From Chrysomallon squamiferum (Eukaryota > Mollusca > Gastropoda > Neomphalida > Peltospiridae): DNA of 64,000 nucleotides. The notes below the pieces were generated by a model. It ran no database searches. It was given only the letters and a program-made list of their open reading frames with translations, and was not told the DNA's origin. The translations under genes were made by a program, and so were the position numbers. The stretch covers positions 26,377,244 to 26,441,243 of the forward strand of contig CM022670.1 in NCBI GenBank assembly GCA_012295275.1, given 5' to 3'. Shown here piece by piece: positions 45,130 to 56,722 of the stretch (positions are counted from its first letter, which is position 1; the number at the start of each line of letters is the position of its first letter).

Positions 45130-45712
45130 TTTGGGTGTTGGTCATTACTGGCGAAAACCATCGTTGCTGAGTTGTGAGAATGGAGGTGTGTCCACATAAC
45201 ATCAAAAAATCCTTCACCAAAACTATGTTATTTCCACAAATGAATGAGTGAATGAATGAATAAATAAAAATTATTAATAATAATAATAACAATAACAATA
45301 ATAACAATAATAATAATCCTTATTTTCGGTAAAAGTCGTTCATTGCTGTTGCAGTCTAAACTTCTGGATAAATTTTATAATTGTTAATAAGACAAAATTT
45401 ATTATTATTAAACAGTTTTAAAATATTGGCATTATCGGTTAAAAGACACCTAACTTGTTTGCGTAAGGTTTTCATAAATGTGTGTGTCTGTGTGTGTGTG
45501 GTGTGTGTGTGTGTGCCACATAGTCAATTACCGACTTACAAATAACTGATTTTGAGGTTTAAAACAACGTGTTCGAAAATAGTAGATTCACTATTATCCT
45601 TTCCAGGTCCTTTTGACACATGTTTACATCTGTAAATGAGTGTGTGTGTGTGTGTGTGTGTGTTTTAGAGCGTCTGTATATTGATGATAGGTGTAAGTCT
45701 GCCGTCTGTTAT

Positions 45713-45798
<86 letters not shown>

Positions 45799-46817
45799 AG
45801 TTAAATTTACTGTCATTAAAAAATGTTTCACCCGAGTTGAAAATAATGTTACTTATTTATTTAATTTTAACATGAATTACCCATCCATCCAATTTATGTT
45901 TGTTCACAGCTAACTTATCCAGTGACGGAATTACATTTTTGGACAGTTATGGGTGTCCTTTGCAATCACCAACGAGGTCTGGGTAACAACTTTTATCTTC
46001 TTCTATGACAATGTGCCACGACAGGATTTACAATTTTCAACGAATGATTAGCAGCATGAAACTTAAACTTCTTTAGTTTCATAATAGATCCGCCCCTGAT
46101 CTTATCCCTAGCGATTTAGCGCTGAATTTAAGAAATTTCCTTTAATGTTTTCTTTGTACTTATACATTTTATTTATTTATTAGTGAAATGAGGGAATTAG
46201 AAATTTAACAGTTGTGAATACTAATTTACTACAGGTTGATATGGGGATTTAACAGCTTTTCCACAACATTAGCGTGTTCTATCTGGTCACCTATTTTTCT
46301 TTCTTTTTTCATTTCTTTTTTTTTTTTACTATTTTTTGTTTTGTTTTTTATTATTTGTTGGTTGTTCTTCTTTGACTTCAAATCTTAAAACGTTTTAATT
46401 ACATACTGAACGGGGTGAACCCACTCTCATTTAATGTTTGAGGTAAATGATCTTCGACTGGACACTTTATACTGCCTTAAAAACCGAACACATTAGAGTG
46501 AATTCCTAATGATAAATTCATCTGATGCAATTTCATCTGATACACTAACAAAAAAAAATTAAAATTAAAAAATTAAAAATCTACAGAGATTTATAATGAA
46601 TTTGTCTTTGTGAATGGGATGAATTAATCGATAAGAATAATGTAAACACTTTTTAAATGATTCGTCCCACAATATTTTGTATTCAAAATAAACCGATTAC
46701 TATGTACATCATGTATAAAAGTAAAATAAATAAATAAGTTGTAAACATTAAATATAAAATTAACAACATGATAGAATTTTTGTTTCAGTAAATAGGTGGA
46801 ATTATCAAATCATCATG

Positions 46818-46850
<33 letters not shown>

Positions 46851-47121
46851 GACCTTTTCTTTTCGAGTCCGTAACAGCTGATAAAGCTAAGTCCTTATAA
46901 CAGCTGACCAGTTCAAATTATGATGAAACGGTGCTGACGTTGATGCTGCTGTTGATGATGAAGATGACGATAATATTCCATGTAATAAATGCAAATCTCA
47001 CGATCAGTAACAGGACTTCCATAAACAGAGCAAAAATATAGAGCCACACATATGTGACCATAACGTTATACAAGAAAATTACTCTGGTTCAAAATGTTAC
47101 AAATTTACTACTAAACAGTCA
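45130..47121. other. Convergent intergenic region between D and E
   Basis: About 2 kb shared, with indels, with 53828-55780. It holds (AAT)n, (TG)n at 45481-45515 and 45640-45662, and (GA)n at 45716-45796. No open frame of note; presumably the 3' UTRs of both genes. Confidence 0.5.
45259..45264 (+). promoter_or_regulatory. Candidate polyadenylation signal of gene D
   Basis: AATAAA lies 130 bp after the gene D stop and is followed by further A-rich sequence. It sits at the end of a short AATG/AATA repeat, so it may be fortuitous. The duplicate copy has the same signal at 53958-53963. Confidence 0.35.
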
Positions 47122-47941
47122 TTAACGAGGACTTGCTTTCACTCGCACCATGTGAAGCTCGTGACAGCCGTAACGGACCATTCCAAATCTAGATTTGAAT
47201 TTAGACCACTTGTTTCGATGCGTTTTAAATATTCTAAAACCTTCGTCGTGTATCTGCTGCAGCAACTGGACTCCCAGCTCGTACCTCGCTAAATCTGGCT
47301 CTTTGTCTCCCGAGGTAAAGATGCTCAAGTGTATTTCAAACACAAACTGAGTGACGTCTTTGAGTGCCCCGCTATTTATCATTTCTGGAAGAGCCAAAAG
47401 TTCTGACTTTTCTATATCCATCTTTAACAGACGAAGTTCAGCCTATAATAAAATAAAATCAATGAAATAAATAGAAAAATGTAAAAAAAATAATAATAAT
47501 AAACAAATAGAATTTTTTTTTACAAAATAAATAAATAAATAGAAAATTTAAAATAAATTAAACTTAACAAAAAGGAAAATTTAAAATAAGAAAACTAACA
47601 TTATTGTTGTTATTGTTGTTAATGTTACTACCACTGTTATTGTTGATGCTGCGAACATTTATACCATCATCGTCATTATTTTATTTATGTATTTATTTTT
47701 TTATTATAATAATTATTACATTTTAATACAAAACAGTTCCTGTGGTAGCAGTAACAGGAACAATAGTAATAGTATTACAATACACAAATATATTACTTTA
47801 CAGAGAGATTGCATTTTATACATGAATTTTAAACATATATAAAAGAAACGACTATCAGAAAATAAAATTAATTTTTACATCCATCTCGAAGGCTAAAGTA
47901 CTTCCTACGTAGACTCGTATTATTTTGAAACTGTTATTTTA

Positions 47942-48005
<64 letters not shown>

Positions 48006-49286
48006 TAAGCTGGCTAATTCACATAAACGGATGAGAGTATATGATGAAAAATAATAAAATACCTGTGAGTGGCCTAACTTTTTCCTGATTCCCGCCAACG
48101 TGTTTAGTTTCCACCCCATGGAATTGGTGTATTCTCTTTCTGCAAGACCTAGTTTATAGAAGTGAATCAAAGGTGATCTGTTGTGGTCGTTCTGCTTCAT
48201 GCTGAAACATAATGTTAGAAATTAATTTCTTAACTTACTGGAAAAAAGAATAAAACAATCTCAGAATATTTTTATAATGACCAATAAATCAAGTTTCAGC
48301 AAGATATCACTGCCAAAAACAAGATTATAAAAAAAACAAAAAAAATAAAGAAAATAAAAATAAAAACAAATCACGAATATGATTTGTAGTTAAAAGATTC
48401 AGTAGGAACTAAACCCTGAAGACTGACTCCAGCCTTCGTCTTATCAATAAGGATGTTTACCACTTTCTTTTCTTTTTTGTTTTTAAGTTTTTAATTTTTT
48501 TTAAATAATAACTCACCTGGGATCAAAGGCATAAACATGACAGCCATACTTTTTAGAGACAGCATCGTCAAATGACCAGTCATTATTAATTCTGAAAGAG
48601 ATAAAACATTACATAGATTACTTTTCACAGATTACATTACACAGATTACATTACATAGATTACATTACACAGATTACATTCTATATATTACATATATCAC
48701 GGACTATATATTATATTACATTACAAACATTATATAAGATTGTATTGCATGACATAACATAACATTAGATTACATGAAATTACACAACATTTCATTACGT
48801 TATACACATATACACATGGACGTACACACACATATACATACACCTAAACATATATCCATGCATTCGCAAGCGAGCATGCACACATTGATAAATTCATCCA
48901 TGCATATATACATACGTACATAAAGTACGCCTATCCTGGGACAGACAGAGAGATCAAAGCGATGCAGTGAAAGAGAGACAGAGAATTAGAGAGTGAACTA
49001 GCCTGGCAGTCTGACACTAGTGAACACACAAACAAATCCCTATTTAGTATTTTCATGGACAGAAGTACAAGCACGTGTCGAAACACGTACCGTGCATTAT
49101 TTATACAGAGAAATACAAAACAACTGACCCAAAGGAATATATAATACACGGCGGTTTTGGTGTGTATTGTTCATCATCGCATATGTTCCATCCACCATCA
49201 ACTTTGTTACCAAGATGAATAATCTTTTCACAACCAATCTGCACAGAGTTGACCATTCTGAAAGCCATTGTATTTATTACATTACT

Positions 49287-49321
<35 letters not shown>

Positions 49322-50878
49322 TATTTATTTGACGTTTCAGGGAACAGGACTGTACAGTGTGCTTAACAACAAAAACAGGAAACAGATGTTTGCACTAAAG
49401 ATCTATTTATATATTTATATTTCCGTTCAGCTGTGTGTATATTTATATGTCTCTCTGTGTGTCTTTCTTTCTCTATCGGTATATCAATTTACTTATCTGT
49501 CTGTCAATGTAGTATGACTATCTGTCTATCTACCTGTCCTGTCTGTTTATATGTCAGTGTTTGTTAGGTTTTTTGGGTGATGTTTTGTTGTTGTTTTGTT
49601 GTTGATGGTTATGACGAAAATTATGATAATGATGATATTTACGACGATGATTTTGATCAGGATGATTATTATTTCAGAGATTTTTTTACGTTCATCAAAT
49701 ACTCACTGATAATACTTAGTTGCCATGTCTGCCCATTTTTCTTGCGGATTTGTTGCGTTCGATTTCATTTGCATATTTGTTACACAGGTACAGTCACATT
49801 TCTATTAAGGAAAAGAAGGAAATACATAACTTATCAAAGTTTGTGAAGTGTATAGGTATGTGAGTGTTTCTTCCTGAAACTGAATAACAGGAAAGAATTA
49901 GACATAACTACGAGAACATGTACAATAATCAGTGAAAGAATATAAGCTCCAGTAATATATGATTTCTTTAAAAACATTTTTCTAAAATGTGCTGTTAGAT
50001 ATCTGTATGTATGTATGTATGTATGTATGTATGTATGTATGTATGTATGTACGTATGTATGTATGTGTGTATATATGTATGTATGTATGTATGTATCTAT
50101 CTATCTATCGATGTGTGTCTTTCTCTATCAGTATATCAATTTACTTGTTCTCTTTCAGCAAGACCTAGTTTATAGAAGTGAAACAAAGCTGATCTGTTGT
50201 CATCGTTCTGCTTCATCAGTTAATTTCTGTTAATGTAATATGACTATCTATCTATTTATCTATCTGATCTGCCTGTGTGTCTGTTCTTGCTGTTTTTGTT
50301 GTTTTACGTGTGTATAACTCGCTATCCTTATATATATGTAATAGAGTGTTTTGGTTTCAGAATGTTTTGCGATTGTTGTTTGTATTACTGCTTGTTACAT
50401 TTTTTAGATAAAACAACTGATATTGTGAACAGAATCTCTAAAGCATACTTTTGTCGATTAGCAACAAGGATATTATTGCCTACACCTTTTCCGAACTTTT
50501 GAAAGTTCATATTATTTCTTAAACCTCAAGAGGGAGCAGTGGAAGGATTGGAAAACAGTTCTGTGTGCTAATCGATGGTAACATACCATATTACCTATAC
50601 ATCTCCAAACAAGGTTTATTACTAATTCACAGAGACTGGTTATGATGAGCTATTCAGAGTTATAAAACTTGTGTAAAATAGTGTCAGTTCTTATACGCCC
50701 TAGTCTGACCTGAATGTAAATAAAGTGGGGTTCGGTTAGAAAGAATAAAACGTTTTACCTTTTCTATGACAACCACTTGTGGCTTTCTCAGTTTGTTGAT
50801 CCAGACGAAGACAAAACAGAACGTAAAAATCAACCCAATGAAGCGGACTCGGGTTTTGGCAATACCTAATCTAAACAT
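47122..50878 (-). CDS. Gene E: complete METTL24-like methyltransferase, 292 aa, six exons
   Basis: Minus-strand exons: 50878-50759, 49801-49707, 49257-49129, 48591-48517, 48201-48063 and 47442-47122. They total 879 nt and are open throughout, with phases 0,2,2,2,0. Exon 1 encodes MFRLGIAKTR followed by the anchor FIGLIFTFCFVFVWI (about residues 13-27). Exon 2 ends WADMATKYYQ. Later landmarks: VDGGWNICDD, PPCIIYSFG, INNDWSFDDAV, YGCHVYAFDPS, PLIHFYKLGLAE, GWKLNTLAGIRKKLGH, LLKMDIEKSEL, QFVFEIH, GFRIFKTH and YGCHELHMVRV. The family's GSEW is KSEL here, as in gene A, marking an A/E subfamily; the other signatures are intact. The ATG at 50878 was chosen because it precedes the basic-hydrophobic anchor and no other ATG fits. 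The segmental-duplication junction lies only 40 bp upstream of this ATG. Confidence 0.9.
47941..48005. repeat. (ATT)n microsatellite in gene E intron 5
   Basis: Uninterrupted ATT repeat; the duplicate in E' is at 56660-56735. Many similar ATT tracts occur across the window (5640-5710, 6095-6146, 11612-11676, 43795-43850, 52590-52670). Confidence 0.9.
50001..50110. repeat. (GTAT)n microsatellite in gene E intron 1
   Basis: GTAT repeat with a following (CTAT) stretch; the duplicate in E' is at 58709-58830. Confidence 0.9.
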
Positions 50879-51068
50879 CTGTGTTTGTTTGCACACTCTG
50901 ATTTTGCACAGTCCGGAGAAAAAATGTTTAACTTACAGAAATATTCTCTTGTTAAAACTACAATCATGGGGTGGAATACTCTGCTCTGCTCTGCCCAGAC
51001 CGCAACTGTGTGTTTGTTGTCAACGTCGTCAATCAATTAATGACGTCTTATTTAGTTCTGGGAAAGGA

Positions 51069-51076
51069 TGACGTCA
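51069..51076. promoter_or_regulatory. CRE palindrome in repeat Q4, upstream of gene E
   Basis: TGACGTCA 191 bp upstream of the gene E ATG. It was brought there by the segmental duplication. It is a candidate element of the new E promoter; this is inference from position only. Confidence 0.35.
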
Positions 51077-51268
51077 GAAACAAAGTTAATCGACGCTTTT
51101 TACATTCGTATTTATTTTCAAAAATTATATGACCTTTAAATTTGTATCTCAGATTTTATGAATAATGATTTATAAATATAAATTAATAAATAATAAAAAT
51201 AAACATTGATTTTTATGGTAATCTAATTGTAAAGAATTTAATTTATCGTTATCGTGATATAAACCAAA

Positions 51269-51325
51269 ATGGCGCCGCCCAAAACATGTATCGTCGATGA
51301 ATATTTCGTTTTAGGCAAAAACTGA
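51269..51325 (+). other. Truncated micro-ORF and YY1-like motif in repeat Q4
   Basis: Duplicate of the Q3 site in copy 2 of the segmental duplication. It ends even earlier (18 codons) because ATGG is changed to CTGA. It lies about 390 bp upstream of the gene E start, in opposite orientation to E. Confidence 0.25.
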
Positions 51326-52290
51326 ACGTTTTAAAAAGTAGAATCTTATTTACACTGAACAACAGATTTAGAGGAATAACTGTAATAACTGTAAAAGAAA
51401 ATGTTGAACAGAAATAATGTAAATAAATAAACAACAAAAGAAGACAACTTTACTTTATCTTGATAATGAAAATGTTGTAAAAGTAAATTTAGCAACATTT
51501 ATATTTCTGTTTCTACGGTTATCAATAAGTGATATAAAAGCATGACTATGCATCTCATAGATAAAACAAACAGAGTTTGTAATTCATTGCTGTAATTCTG
51601 ACTGGAATCACTTTTTTGTAGTAACCACTCTTCTTTTTGCCAATTTAACGTAAAATAGTTCATTAGATTAAACTTTCTTTTTCTTTCTTTCCTGTTTGAT
51701 ATACTAACCACATTTTCTTTTTGTAAATGACCTTGTTAATGTAGTTATAAAATACTTAGATAATCAGATAGCGTTACGAAAACCAGCGTAATTTTGCAGT
51801 TTACCTACGTTCTCAGCCGTTTGTTGTACATTTCCTTTCTCGAACACTTGTAATTTCCCACTAAACACCTGTTGTTTCAATAAATCACACCTGTCATATT
51901 ACAAGTAGAGAAAGTTTTAAATAACAGAAGCTCATTTACATTCAACAACAGCTTTAGAGGAATATCTGTAATGATTGTAAAAACTGTTCAATTACGATCT
52001 TCTGACAGCAATAATATAATGTTTACATTTACCGTATTTGTGAATTTCCGTTCTTTGTTTTGTAATAACAATAATAATGAATGTATGTCTTATTACAAGC
52101 ACAGAAAGTGTTAAATAACAGAATTGTATTCACGCTGAATAGCAGCTATAGAAGAATAACTGTAACAATAGAAACAATTGTTTAATAAAACTTTTATGTG
52201 TAAATAAATCCTACTTAATTGATTAATGAAACACATTTCATCACATTTGTATACAATCATTATATTTAACATTTTATTTGACCTCTGTAG

Positions 52291-52533
52291 ATGTACCAGG
52301 CGAGTGCAGTACGCATGTAACAGTTTGTCAAAACTGTCCCCGCAGTACACGTGGACAATGTGTTACGATGAAAACGTTCGACCTCGACAAAAGTGTCTTG
52401 TCTACTCGTTTGGGTAAGATTCTTTCCAGTAGTACAGCCACTGTTGTAGTAATAGTCATAGCCGTGAATATTATCTACAGTCAAAAAACTGTAGTCACAA
52501 ACACAGCTGTATTATTATTATTACAGTCGTTGA

Positions 52534-52570
<37 letters not shown>

Positions 52571-52595
52571 ATTATTATTATTATTATTGTTGTTG

Positions 52596-52669
<74 letters not shown>

Positions 52670-53299
52670 TCAGACTTCGTAACGTCACACTAGTTGAAAA
52701 GTTTATGGCGAATGGCCTTCAGTGTGAAGTCCACTACTTTCAAGCCAAGTATATATATTATTCAACAAACACACACAAACTCAAACAGAAAGCGAGAGAG
52801 AGAGAGAGAGAGATTACAACAAATACAAATATTCATACAAACATACATAGAGACAGACACATAAATACATATATAATGTATTTAGTTTAATATATACAGT
52901 TTAAATTAAACCATATATTCATTTCGAACATATATTTTCTTCGTCTTCTTCTTTTTTATCTTCTTCTGTGACTTGTTTGGGGGTTTCTAAAATGTATGTT
53001 AAAAAGCCAACGTAAGAATAATAATTCAGATAACTCAGTTCATCGTGTCATAGCTGTTTTTAACAGTTGTAACTTCCTTACAGCGCAGAAAGCGACATAA
53101 CTTTGGCTGATTCTGGGATTATCCTTCATGCTATTGGACTTTCAGCGCAAAATGGAATGACTGAACACGGATGGAAGGTCCGCACTTTAAAAAGGACTAT
53201 TCATGATCTGGGACATGAAAATGTAAGAGGATCGTCTGTGTTTTTGTCATAATGACTGTCACTTTTCTACGTCGTCTTCTTCTTCTTCTTCTTCTTCTT

Positions 53300-53330
<31 letters not shown>

Positions 53331-53338
53331 TTATTATT

Positions 53339-53371
<33 letters not shown>

Positions 53372-53827
53372 GATGATGATTTTGATGTATATCTTTGTTA
53401 TACGAAGTATCACTAACTTTTTAAAATCATTAACGATCATCCTGTTTAATCCATTTACTCTTAACCTTTTTGGAGTGAATATGCAAATTTTTGAAATGCT
53501 CATTATTACATTCTTTCGTAATTTATTTATTATTTTCAGAAAATAATAGATGTACTGAAAATAGATCTGGAGAAATGGGAATGGCAGGCTTTGCCGGAAG
53601 TTGTAACTAGTGGCGCCCTCAGTCACGTGTCTCAGCTGCTTCTAGCGATTCATGCGACAACAGAACCTTCTCCGTTAGATTACCAACAACGCTTGAAAAC
53701 GTTTCAGGCTATGTACAGTCAACACTTTCGGATAGCCAGTGTTACCGAAAAAGGAGAGAAACTTGAAACCCAGCTTGGTGATTTTATGGCAAAGGAAATA
53801 GAAATATTATTTGTTAGAGTACCCTAA
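52291..53827 (+). pseudogene. Gene D': 5'-truncated duplicate of gene D, exons 3 to 6 only
   Basis: Near-identical second copy of D exons 3-6: 52291-52413, 52674-52748, 53084-53222 and 53540-53827, each the same length as in D and with the same splice sites. Coding changes are few (for example, the first full codon of exon 3 is Cys for Tyr). The anchor exon, the linker exon and the DNA between 39105 and about 43440 of copy 1 have no counterpart. The sequence passes directly from the end of repeat Q4 (aaatcctac, about 52213) to the intron just before exon 3. Without a start codon or membrane anchor it is most likely a recent pseudogene. A transcript starting in the upstream repeat could still splice these exons. 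The same non-consensus residues as D (FQAN, DLEKWEW) are present. Confidence 0.8.
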
Positions 53828-54954
53828 TTTGGGTGTTGGTCATTACTGGCGAAAACCATCGTTGCTGAGTTGTGAGAATGGAGGTGTGTCCACATAACAT
53901 CAAAAAATCCTTCACCAAAATTATGTTTTTATCCACAAATGAATGAGTGAATGAATGAATAAATAAAAATTAATAATAATAATAACAATAATAATAATAA
54001 TAACAATAATAACAATAATAATAATCCTTATTTTCGGTAAAAGTCGTTCATTGCTGTTGCAGTCTAAACTCCTGGATAAATTTTATAATTGTTAATAAGA
54101 AAAAATGTATTATTATTAAACAGTTTTAAAATGTTGGCATTATCGGTTAAAAGACACCAAACTTGTTTGCGTAAGGTTTTCATAAATGTGTGTGTCTGTG
54201 TGGGTGGGTGTGTGTGTGTGTGTCACATAGTCAATTACCGATTTACAAATAACTGATTTTGAGGTTTAAAACAACTTGTTCGAAAATAGTAGATTCATTG
54301 TTATCCTTTCCAGCATCTTTTGACACGTATGTTTACATCTGTAAATAAGTGTGTGTGTGTGTGTGTGTTTTTTAGAGCATCTGTACATTGATGACAGAGT
54401 GTAAGTCTGCAGTCTGTTATATTAAGAAAGAGAGAGTTACATTTACTGTCATTAAAATGTTTCACCTGAGTTGAAAATAATGTTACTTATTTATTTAATT
54501 TTAACATGAATTACCCATCCATCCATTTTATGTTTCTTCACAGCTAACTTATTCAGTGACGGAATTACATTTTTGGACAGTTATGGGTGTCCTTTGCAAT
54601 CACCAACGAGGTCTGGGTAACAACTTTTATCTTCTTCTATGACAATGTGCCACGACAGGATTTACAGTTTTCAACAAATGTGGACTAAAGTCGCTTTTGA
54701 TTAGCAGCATGAAACTTAAACTTCTTTAGTTTCATAATAGATCCGCCCCTGATCTTATCCCTAGCGACTTCGCGCTGAATTTAAGAAATTTCCTTTAAAG
54801 TTTTCTTTGTACTTATACATTTTATTTATATATTAGTGAAATGAGGGAATTAGAAATTTAACAGTTGTGAATATTAATTTACTACAGGTTGATACAGGGA
54901 TTTAACAGCTTTTCCACAACATTAGCGTGTTCTATCTGGTCACCTATTTTTCTT

Positions 54955-54988
<34 letters not shown>

Positions 54989-55780
54989 TTTTTTTTTTTT
55001 TTGTTTTTTTGTTATTTGTTGGTTGTTTTTTTTTTTGACTTCAAATCTTTTTTGTTTTTTTTTTACATTTGTTGTTATTTATTTTTTTTTATTTTTTTAA
55101 TTTGTTGAGGTCTTAAAATGATCTTCGACTGGACACTTTTTAATGTTTGAAAAAAATGAACACATTAGAGTGAATTCCTAATGATAAATTCATCTGATGC
55201 AATTTCATCTGATACACTAACAAAAAAAAATTAAAATTAAAAAATTAAAAATCTACAGAGATTTATAATGAATTTGTCTTTGTGAATGGGATGAATTAAT
55301 CGATAAGAATAATGTAAACACTTTTTAAATGATTCAGCCCACAATATTTTGTATTCAAAATAAACCGATTACTATGTACATCATGTATAAAAGTAAAATA
55401 AATAAATAAGTTGTAAACAATAGATATAAAATTAACAACATGATAGAATTTTTGTTTCAGTAAATAGGTGGAATTATCAAATCATCATGATTATTATTAT
55501 TATTATTGATTTTCTTTTTAGTCCGTTACAGCTGACCTTTTCTTTTCGAGTCCGTAACAGTGCTGACCAGTTCAAATTATGATGAAACAGTGCTGACGTT
55601 GACGCTGCTGTTGATGATGAAGATGACGATAATATTCCATGTAATGAATACAAATCTCACGATCAGTAACAGGACTTCCATAAACAGAGCAAAAATATAG
55701 AGCCACACATATGTGACCATAACGTTATACAAGAAAATTACTCTGGTTCAAAATGTTACAAATTTACTACTAAACAGTCA
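53828..55780. other. Convergent intergenic region between D' and E'
   Basis: Duplicate of 45130-47121. The (GA)n tract is reduced to about 10 bp at 54427-54436, while the poly-T region near 54957-55100 has expanded. Confidence 0.5.
53958..53963 (+). promoter_or_regulatory. Candidate polyadenylation signal of gene D'
   Basis: AATAAA 131 bp after the D' stop, the duplicate of the signal at 45259-45264. Same caveat: it lies in a short tetranucleotide repeat. Confidence 0.3.
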
Positions 55781-56658
55781 TTAACGAGGACTTGCTTTCA
55801 CTCGCACCATGTGAAGCTCGTGACAGCCGTAACGGACCATTCCAAATTTAGATTTGAATTTAGACCACTTGTTTTGATGCGTTTTAAATATTCTAAAACC
55901 TTCGTCGTGTATCTGCTGCAGCAACTGGACTCCCAGCTCGTACCTCGCTAAATCTGGCTCTTTGTCTCCCGAGGTAAAGATGCTCAAGTGTATTTCAAAC
56001 ACAAACTGAGTGACGTTTTGAGTGCCCCGCTATTTATCATTTCTGGAAGAGCCAAAAGTTCTGACTTTTCTATATCCATCTTTAACAGACGAAGTTCAGC
56101 CTATAATAAAATAAAATCAATGAAATAAATAGAAAAATGTAAAAAAAATAATAATAATAAACAAATAGAATTTTTTTTTTAGAAAATAAATAAATAAATA
56201 GAAAATTTAAAATAAATTAAACTTAACAAAAAGGAAAATTTAAAATAAGAAAACTAACATTACTTATTGTTGTTATTGTTGTTAATGTTACTACCACTGT
56301 TACTGTTGATGCTGCGAACATCTATACCATCGTCGTCATTATTTTATTTATGTATTTATTTTTTCATTCGTTCATTGATGATACTACTTACTACTATAAC
56401 CATCAGCCTTATCTTTATCACTATAATAATTATTACATCTTAATACAAAACAGTCCCTGTAGCAGCAGTAACAGGAACAATAGTAATAGTATTACAATAC
56501 ACAAATATATTACTTTACAGAGAGATTGCATTTTATACATGAATTTTAAACATATATAAAAGAAACGACTATCAGAAAATAAAATTAATTTTTAGATCCA
56601 TCTCGAAGGCTAAAGTACTTCCTACGTAGACTCGTATTATTTTGAAACTGTTATTTTA

Positions 56659-56722
<64 letters not shown>

